Below, in pieces: positions 59,948 to 64,000 of a DNA stretch of 64,000 nt. Position 1 is the stretch's first letter. Every line of letters starts with the position of its first letter. The translations under genes were made by a program, and so were the position numbers. The notes below the pieces were generated by a model that searched no databases, was not told where the DNA came from, and was given only the letters and a program-made list of their open reading frames with translations. The DNA comes from Cnuella takakiae (GTDB lineage: Bacteria; Bacteroidota; Bacteroidia; Chitinophagales; Chitinophagaceae). The stretch is taken from NCBI RefSeq assembly GCF_001953305.1, contig NZ_MTFE01000010.1:2648717-2712716 (forward strand), read 5' to 3'.

Positions 59948-60463
59948 ATGGCTAATTACTCCCAAGGCCTTGCAAAAGTAGAACTGGCACCCCTTGCCGG
60001 TGATGGCGGTCTCGGAACTGCATTTACCGAACTGGGTTCCACATCCATCGGCTCCATGTCGATCGCCAATGAGCAGGGCGAAACCACAGATATTTTTGTG
60101 GAGGAAAAAACCGACCCGGTAATTTCTAACCGCACCAGTGGCGCCATGCGCGTAAACTGGGAAATCCTGGATGTTGCACCTGATACTTTGGTAAAGCTCT
60201 TTGGCGGCACCAAGACTGGCACCGGCACTATCGCCGATCCTTATGTGTACACCCTGCCCGATAAGATTGAAGCAAAGGATTGGACGGTACGCCTGACGGA
60301 CTCCACCGGCATCAAGCTGCTGTTTGCCCGCCTGAATGTCTTCCCTGCATTTAACTGGGTAATGACCAAAGCAGACGCCGGCAAGGTTACCCTGTCCGGT
60401 ACCGTGCTCACACCTACCAAAGCGGGTGTAAAGGCAATGACCATCACTTATCCAGGATCGTAA
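59948..60463 (+). CDS. Major tail tube protein
   Basis: The 171-residue protein has the beta-sandwich character of tail tube subunits: ELGSTSIGSMSIANEQGETT at the N-terminal part and KVTLSGTVLTPTKAGVKAMT near the end. It is placed directly before the tail assembly chaperones, as in siphoviruses. A hairpin at 60488-60517 may lower readthrough after it. Confidence 0.82.
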   Translation: MANYSQGLAKVELAPLAGDGGLGTAFTELGSTSIGSMSIANEQGETTDIFVEEKTDPVISNRTSGAMRVNWEILDVAPDTLVKLFGGTKTGTGTIADPYVYTLPDKIEAKDWTVRLTDSTGIKLLFARLNVFPAFNWVMTKADAGKVTLSGTVLTPTKAGVKAMTITYPGS

Positions 60464-60487
60464 GGCTTCCCGCCAATACATCACAAC

Positions 60488-60517
60488 CAAAGCCCCTCCA
60501 TCAGTGCAGGGGCTTTG
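60488..60517 (+). terminator. Hairpin between major tail and chaperone genes
   Basis: CAAAGCCCCT (60488-60497) pairs with AGGGGCTTTG (60508-60517). There is no T tract, so it probably attenuates or marks an mRNA end instead of stopping transcription fully. Confidence 0.6.
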
Positions 60518-60532
60518 CCGTAAACCAACTAT

Positions 60533-61069
60533 ATGAGTGAGATACCTACCAACCACGGCCAGGTACTGGCGCAGGAGCCAATAGAGATCACCTTTGAGGT
60601 GGCGCCCCGCACCAGGTTTCAAAAGCTGCTGAGCCGGTATTTACCAAAGCACTTCAAGAAGACAAGGACCTACACCATTCCTTCCACCACACTTGGCAAC
60701 CTGGTGCGCATTTCTGAAATACTGCTGTCAATAAAGAAAAAAGAAGATAGCGGTGAGCCTTTGGAAATCACCCACCAGGTAGTACAGGAACATGCATTCG
60801 ACTTTTGCCGCATTGTTGCCATTGCCATCACCAACACCAAAGCTGGCCCTAAAAGAAGCCTTGCTGAAACCATACACTGGAGCTTGGACACCAACGAGCT
60901 ATTGGCTGTTGTAATGATGGTGATGAAGCAGATGAACGTTCAGGCTTTTTTACATACTATCGTCTTGATGCGCGGAGCGAACGTATTAGACAGCGGGACG
61001 CAAAAAAGCGAAAGCCCCGCCCCCGCGATGACGAGCCCACAAGTCCCTGGGAACAGTGCGGAAGTGTAG
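60533..61069 (+). CDS. Tail assembly chaperone, short form (G-like)
   Basis: The 178-residue zero-frame product starts MSEIPTNHGQVL, has a helical middle and ends with a Pro/Ser-rich tail (SPAPAMTSPQVPG). It lies between the tube protein and the tape measure, the place of lambda gpG. A classic slippery site near codon 138 allows a longer product (see next entry). Both bind the tape measure during tail assembly. Confidence 0.8.
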   Translation: MSEIPTNHGQVLAQEPIEITFEVAPRTRFQKLLSRYLPKHFKKTRTYTIPSTTLGNLVRISEILLSIKKKEDSGEPLEITHQVVQEHAFDFCRIVAIAITNTKAGPKRSLAETIHWSLDTNELLAVVMMVMKQMNVQAFLHTIVLMRGANVLDSGTQKSESPAPAMTSPQVPGNSAEV

Positions 61070-61275
61070 CCGCCCATTTCCACTGGACGCTTGATTATGT
61101 CCTTTGGGAGTTGTCTTGGGCAAATGTCCAGCTGCTGCTTGCCACCATGCCGGAGTATGACTTTGGCGATGATGAGGAAGAGCAGGTGCAGGTACAAAAA
61201 GGAAAGACTACCGGTTTTGGTAGTCTCGAAGAGTTTATGGGCATGGCCAGTGGGATGATGGGGAAGGGGCAATAA
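60533..61275 (+). CDS. Tail assembly chaperone, -1 frameshift product (GT-like)
   Basis: At T-TTT-TTA (60946-60952) a -1 slip moves translation into a frame open for 107 codons, to TAA at 61273-61275. The downstream part reads FFTYYRLDARSERIRQRDAK, then WEQCGSVAAHFHWTLDYVLW and an acidic segment ending GMASGMMGKGQ. No start codon opens this frame, so frameshifting is the obvious way to make it. The heptamer is the best-known -1 site (HIV type) and is in the right phase. Predicted length is 247 residues. Confidence 0.87.
60946..60952 (+). promoter_or_regulatory. Programmed -1 frameshift site TTTTTTA
   Basis: In the chaperone frame the codons are GCT TTT TTA, so the heptamer fits X-XXY-YYZ exactly. 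The -1 frame downstream stays open for 107 codons. No clear pseudoknot was identified by eye. Confidence 0.85.
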
Positions 61276-61342
61276 AAAAGCACTGCGCGAACAGTGCTCA
61301 ACTAAAAAGGAAATGACTGATTAAAATTACAAAGTATCAGTC

Positions 61343-61618
61343 ATGAAAAGAATATTGTATTTGGTTTTTGTTCTGGCACTTACTAGTTGCAATAAGGATG
61401 TACAGCCAGATTCTAAATTGTATCGGCAAGTATTACCTTCTGGAATGATTATATATCACACATCGGATACTAAACATATTTGCGTGTACCCTGATGACTT
61501 TGAGAGGGTTCAGACAAAATGTATGTACCGCAATTCGATTCCAGTGCCAAAGTTCAAAAAATACGTAACGCCTTCAGGGATCGCTGTGTATTATGTCGAT
61601 ACTTTGATTTTTTTCTGA
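61343..61618 (+). CDS. Small lipoprotein moron
   Basis: A 91-residue protein with signal peptide and lipobox (LYLVFVLALTSC, Cys16). The mature part is basic/polar and contains VLPSGMIIYHTSD and VTPSGIAVYYVD, two related strands. Lipoproteins at this place in phages often block superinfection by acting on tape-measure-dependent DNA entry. That role is not shown here. The gene is transcribed like the late genes but looks inserted. Confidence 0.7.
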   Translation: MKRILYLVFVLALTSCNKDVQPDSKLYRQVLPSGMIIYHTSDTKHICVYPDDFERVQTKCMYRNSIPVPKFKKYVTPSGIAVYYVDTLIFF

Positions 61619-61619
61619 T

Positions 61620-62417
61620 TTAACCTTTCAAAATTTCCTTTAATTTCTTTACATATTCAAAGTGCTCCTTTTTATCTGCTTCAGAGTTGTAATGAACTTC
61701 AATGCCATATTTATTAGGATTTACCATAGCATCTAAAGAAGAATCAATTTTCAGAAACTTGAACGTGCTAAGCCAAGTTATCGAGTTTAAAGGAGTGATA
61801 TTAATAACAGCTATGGGACCTCCCACAGTCTTTGTTTTGTTTTTCTGTTTTGCATAACTGTAAATTGATTGTTCAATCATTTGGGCAACTTCTTTAGTGT
61901 TTCTTTCCCAATACCTAGTTGGCCTAAAGTCGTAAGTGCGGTCGTTAGTAACAAATGCTTGGGGCCCTGTAAACCCTCGATTAGGTCCATCTAAAATTCC
62001 AATCTGAGGCTGACCTTGTTCATACTTGGCAAATAAAACTGAAATTTTTAAAGCCCCACCACCTAAATTCTTTCTTGCATAATCCTCCCATTGTTTTATG
62101 CGTTCAGGAATATTGCCTTTTTCTGGAATTGATTTTTGAAATTGCTGAACGTAATGGCTAATTGTAAGCCAATTAAATGATGTCTGGTTGCTAAAAATGG
62201 CAGCAAAGTCTTTGATAATAAAAGCCTTTTGAAACCTATCATAATAGGCAACATCATGGGGCTTGCCATTTTTGTCATATGCAATCGAAGCTCGGGAATC
62301 CACTCCTAAAACAATACCATTTTTGCAAGATGCAACTATAAAAAAGGTGCCTCTTAAATACTGAGCATTTACAAGGAAAGGAAAAGCAAGTAGTAGCGAA
62401 AGGGTGAACTTTTTCAT
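61620..62417 (-). CDS. Secreted proteasome-like Ntn-hydrolase, moron
   Basis: The 265-residue protein has a signal peptide (MKKFTLSLLLAFPFLVNAQ) and then RGTFFIVASCKNGIVLGVDS followed by RAS. This resembles the first strands of proteasome beta subunits (T..V...DGVVLAADSRAT). Cleavage after Gln19-Tyr-Leu-Arg-Gly could expose Thr24 or an adjacent residue as nucleophile. The rest is mixed alpha/beta. It is opposite in direction to the tail genes. A periplasmic hydrolase or an inactive relative are both possible; the assignment rests on the N-terminal pattern. Confidence 0.62.
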   Translation of the reverse strand: MKKFTLSLLLAFPFLVNAQYLRGTFFIVASCKNGIVLGVDSRASIAYDKNGKPHDVAYYDRFQKAFIIKDFAAIFSNQTSFNWLTISHYVQQFQKSIPEKGNIPERIKQWEDYARKNLGGGALKISVLFAKYEQGQPQIGILDGPNRGFTGPQAFVTNDRTYDFRPTRYWERNTKEVAQMIEQSIYSYAKQKNKTKTVGGPIAVINITPLNSITWLSTFKFLKIDSSLDAMVNPNKYGIEVHYNSEADKKEHFEYVKKLKEILKG

Positions 62418-62437
62418 GGTTTTGGTATGGTTAAGTG

Positions 62438-62506
62438 TTAACTAGCTTTATTCATCAACTGCAGCACCTTCTCTCTTCTCTTCACCCAGTCCTCCACCTG
62501 GTGCAG
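62438..62506 (-). pseudogene. Start-less C-terminal relic
   Basis: Read on the minus strand, codons LHQVEDWVKRREKVLQLMNK followed by AS and a stop form a good amphipathic helix, but a stop codon lies directly upstream and there is no start. It may be the end of a gene removed when the neighbouring morons were inserted. Confidence 0.35.
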
Positions 62507-62516
62507 CTACAAATAA

Positions 62517-62972
62517 TTAGTAATAAATAAGGTAAAATATAATCGCTAAGACAATAAGGCCAAAACAGACATAAACACCATTAGTGAAGGCCTCCAGGCG
62601 ATCTTCAGTTTTCTTCTGGGCTGCATACTCAATTTCAAGGCTCCAGCCTTCTCGAGGCTCTCCATATTTCTTTTCATAAATAGCGTGTGCTTTTTCCAAG
62701 TCTTTCGCCTCAAAAGCCGCAATAAATGATTTTCGCCATTCCCGTTCAACACCCATCTGTCTTAATTCTTGATCCTTGGCAAGTTGCACAGGGTTCCATG
62801 TATTGCCGCAGGCAAGACATGTGATATCCACTTTATTTTTGCCAATAGCTCCAGCTGCCAATCCAACCGGCCCGGCAAGGACGGCTCCAGCAACAGCTTT
62901 ACCGGCTGAAAACCCTTTTTTGTTAGCAGATATTTGGTTGCTTCCGCATTTAGGGCACTTTACTTCGCTCAT
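62517..62972 (-). CDS. Zinc-ribbon, glycine-zipper membrane protein, moron
   Basis: The 151-residue protein has KCPKCGSNQ at residues 5-13 and ITCLACGNTW further on, giving four cysteines of a split zinc ribbon. Between them lies a Gly/Ala-rich hydrophobic segment (AVAGAVLAGPVGLAAGAIG). The C-terminal end has one membrane helix (VCFGLIVLAIIFYLIYY). Proteins of this type occur widely in bacteria; the role is unknown. It is adjacent to the Ntn-hydrolase on the same strand. Confidence 0.65.
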   Translation of the reverse strand: MSEVKCPKCGSNQISANKKGFSAGKAVAGAVLAGPVGLAAGAIGKNKVDITCLACGNTWNPVQLAKDQELRQMGVEREWRKSFIAAFEAKDLEKAHAIYEKKYGEPREGWSLEIEYAAQKKTEDRLEAFTNGVYVCFGLIVLAIIFYLIYY

Positions 62973-63054
62973 AAGAGTTGTCTGTTTTGGTAAGTAGGGT
63001 TTGAGTTATAAATGTAATATTCCAGCCGAAAATATGGCGTTATAGTTTGCAGTC

Positions 63055-64000
63055 ATGGCACTACAGATAAACGGCGGCCCATTAGCCTTTGAGAGTTCCA
63101 TTGATGGAACTCAGTTCGATGCTGAGATGAAAAAGATGGAAGCCCAACTTAAGAATATAACGGGCGGTGTTAAAAAGCAGGGAGCTGAAATTGAAAACTA
63201 TGCCCGAAAGACTGCTGTTGCTATTGGTTCCTACCTATCCCTGCAAGCTGGCACTCAGTTTATCAGCGACCTGGTACGGGTTCGGGGGGAGTTCCAGAAA
63301 CTTGAGGCCGTGCTTACCAACTCCATGGGTGATGCTGACATGGCAAGGAATGCACTTGGTATGCTTTCGGATTATGCAGCAAAAACGCCATTTCAACTTC
63401 AGGAGGTAGCCGGCGCTTACGTGAAGCTAGTAAACCAAGGCTTTACGCCTACCCGAAAGGAATTGGAAAAGATCGGCGATTTGGCAGCTTCCACCGGTCA
63501 GAATTTCGATCAGTTGGCTGAGGCCATTCTGGATGCCCAAACAGGCGAGTTCGATCGATTAAAAAGCGTGGGCATTAGAGCTGAAAAAGCAGGCGATCAG
63601 GTTCTCTTTACCTTCAAAGGAGTACAGACGCAGGTAGATTTCACTTCAGCCTCAATCCGCGAATACATTACCTCACTGGGTGATCTCCAAGGAGTGTCCG
63701 GCTCCACTGACGCAATCAGTAAAACCCTTGTAGGCCAACTGTCTAATCTGTCAGATGCATGGGATCGCATGCTTAACGAGATTGGCCAGAGCAATGAGGG
63801 TGTGTTCTCTGGAGCGATCAGTGCAGCAACAGGGTTGGTTGAAAGCTATGAGACGGTGCTTAATATTATCAAGGTGCTTGTTATTACTTATGGCACCTAC
63901 CGGGCAGCCCTCATGGTAACCAATGTTGCCGCTACTACTTTAGGGGTTACTACAAGAAGCCTCACCGCTGCTCAAATACTTCAAGCAGGAGCTTCGGGGA
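63055..64000 (+). CDS. Tail tape measure protein (5' part)
   Basis: The frame starts at the ATG at 63055 (MALQINGGPLAFESSIDG) and stays open to the window end, giving at least 315 residues. Segments QFDAEMKKMEAQLKNI, YAAKTPFQLQEVAGAYVKL and FDQLAEAILDAQTGEF are typical of tape measure N-termini. Hydrophobic helices (VLVITYGTYRAALMVTN) begin near residue 280. It sets tail length and takes part in DNA injection. Confidence 0.88.
   Translation, partial: MALQINGGPLAFESSIDGTQFDAEMKKMEAQLKNITGGVKKQGAEIENYARKTAVAIGSYLSLQAGTQFISDLVRVRGEFQKLEAVLTNSMGDADMARNALGMLSDYAAKTPFQLQEVAGAYVKLVNQGFTPTRKELEKIGDLAASTGQNFDQLAEAILDAQTGEFDRLKSVGIRAEKAGDQVLFTFKGVQTQVDFTSASIREYITSLGDLQGVSGSTDAISKTLVGQLSNLSDAWDRMLNEIGQSNEGVFSGAISAATGLVESYETVLNIIKVLVITYGTYRAALMVTNVAATTLGVTTRSLTAAQILQAGASG

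Larger units (their letters stand above)
26885..64000. mobile_element. Siphovirus-type prophage integrated at tRNA-His (left 37 kb; right end outside window)
   Basis: The element starts at the split tRNA-His and is open at the right edge. It carries a repressor/Cro switch, replication genes, terminase, portal, capsid, head-tail connectors, major tail protein, frameshifted tail chaperones and a tape measure, in the order usual for long non-contractile tails. The tape measure is cut by the window end, so baseplate, lysis and probably integrase genes are not visible. Many short gene overlaps point to compact phage operons. Interruptions by single opposite-strand genes look like morons. Confidence 0.93.

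Noticed and set aside
1-64000. CRISPR array
   Set aside because: No regularly spaced repeats of 24-40 bp with unique spacers were seen on reading through the window.

Overview
The window looks like a chromosome fragment of a Bacteroidota bacterium, most likely in or near the Chitinophagaceae. Indicators are TAnnTTTG-type promoters, a BlaI/M56 pair whose peptidase ends in TonB-plug-like repeats, an outer-membrane TonB-type barrel, several PAS histidine kinases of Bacteroidota style, and weak use of Shine-Dalgarno sites in the chromosomal part. The taxon is an inference from protein style; no marker gene for species assignment is present.

Positions 1-26.9 kb are chromosomal. They hold ribF, purM, a BlaI-type repressor with an M56 antirepressor peptidase behind a perfect 18-bp dyad, a multi-PAS histidine kinase, ftsE, a three-gene Gfo/Idh-glycosyltransferase operon, a large outer-membrane beta-barrel protein, and a minus-strand cluster at 15.7-21.4 kb. 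That cluster encodes a TerY-like VWA protein, a PP2C phosphatase, a protein kinase with a zinc ribbon, a membrane-anchored ASKHA protein and a coiled-coil protein. Its core matches the 'TerY-P' phosphorylation triad proposed from comparative genomics. A second multi-PAS kinase and a CPA1 Na+/H+ antiporter broken by a one-base deletion in a T run follow.

At 26,885-26,933 lies only the 3' half of a tRNA-His(GTG), with its terminator. The gene loses tRNA identity inside the anticodon stem, which marks the left attachment site of a tailed-phage prophage that runs to the end of the window and beyond. Its layout is: att-proximal accessory genes on the minus strand (three tandem paralogues and a DUF1828-like two-gene operon, sharing leader sequence); a repressor/Cro-type switch with two perfect operators and a clear promoter (30.0-30.9 kb); early genes including a Sak4-like ATPase, an SNF2 helicase, a DnaD/O-like replication protein and a DUF1064 nuclease (31-41 kb); a cargo region with three receiver proteins, a PAS histidine kinase, three copies of a small conserved hairpin element and decayed cassette copies (41-47.7 kb); then the late operon: terminase, portal, a PKD/malectin-like protein, an SGNH hydrolase, head proteins, major tail protein, frameshifted tail chaperones and tape measure (47.8-64 kb).

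Several small genes on the opposite strand are inserted into phage operons (morons). They include a secreted proteasome-like Ntn-hydrolase and a small lipoprotein placed between the tail chaperones and the tape measure. No integrase, lysis module or right attachment site is visible; these probably lie past 64 kb. The best candidates for undescribed biology are the repeated hairpin element with its cassettes, the att-proximal shared-leader operons, and the secreted Ntn-hydrolase moron.
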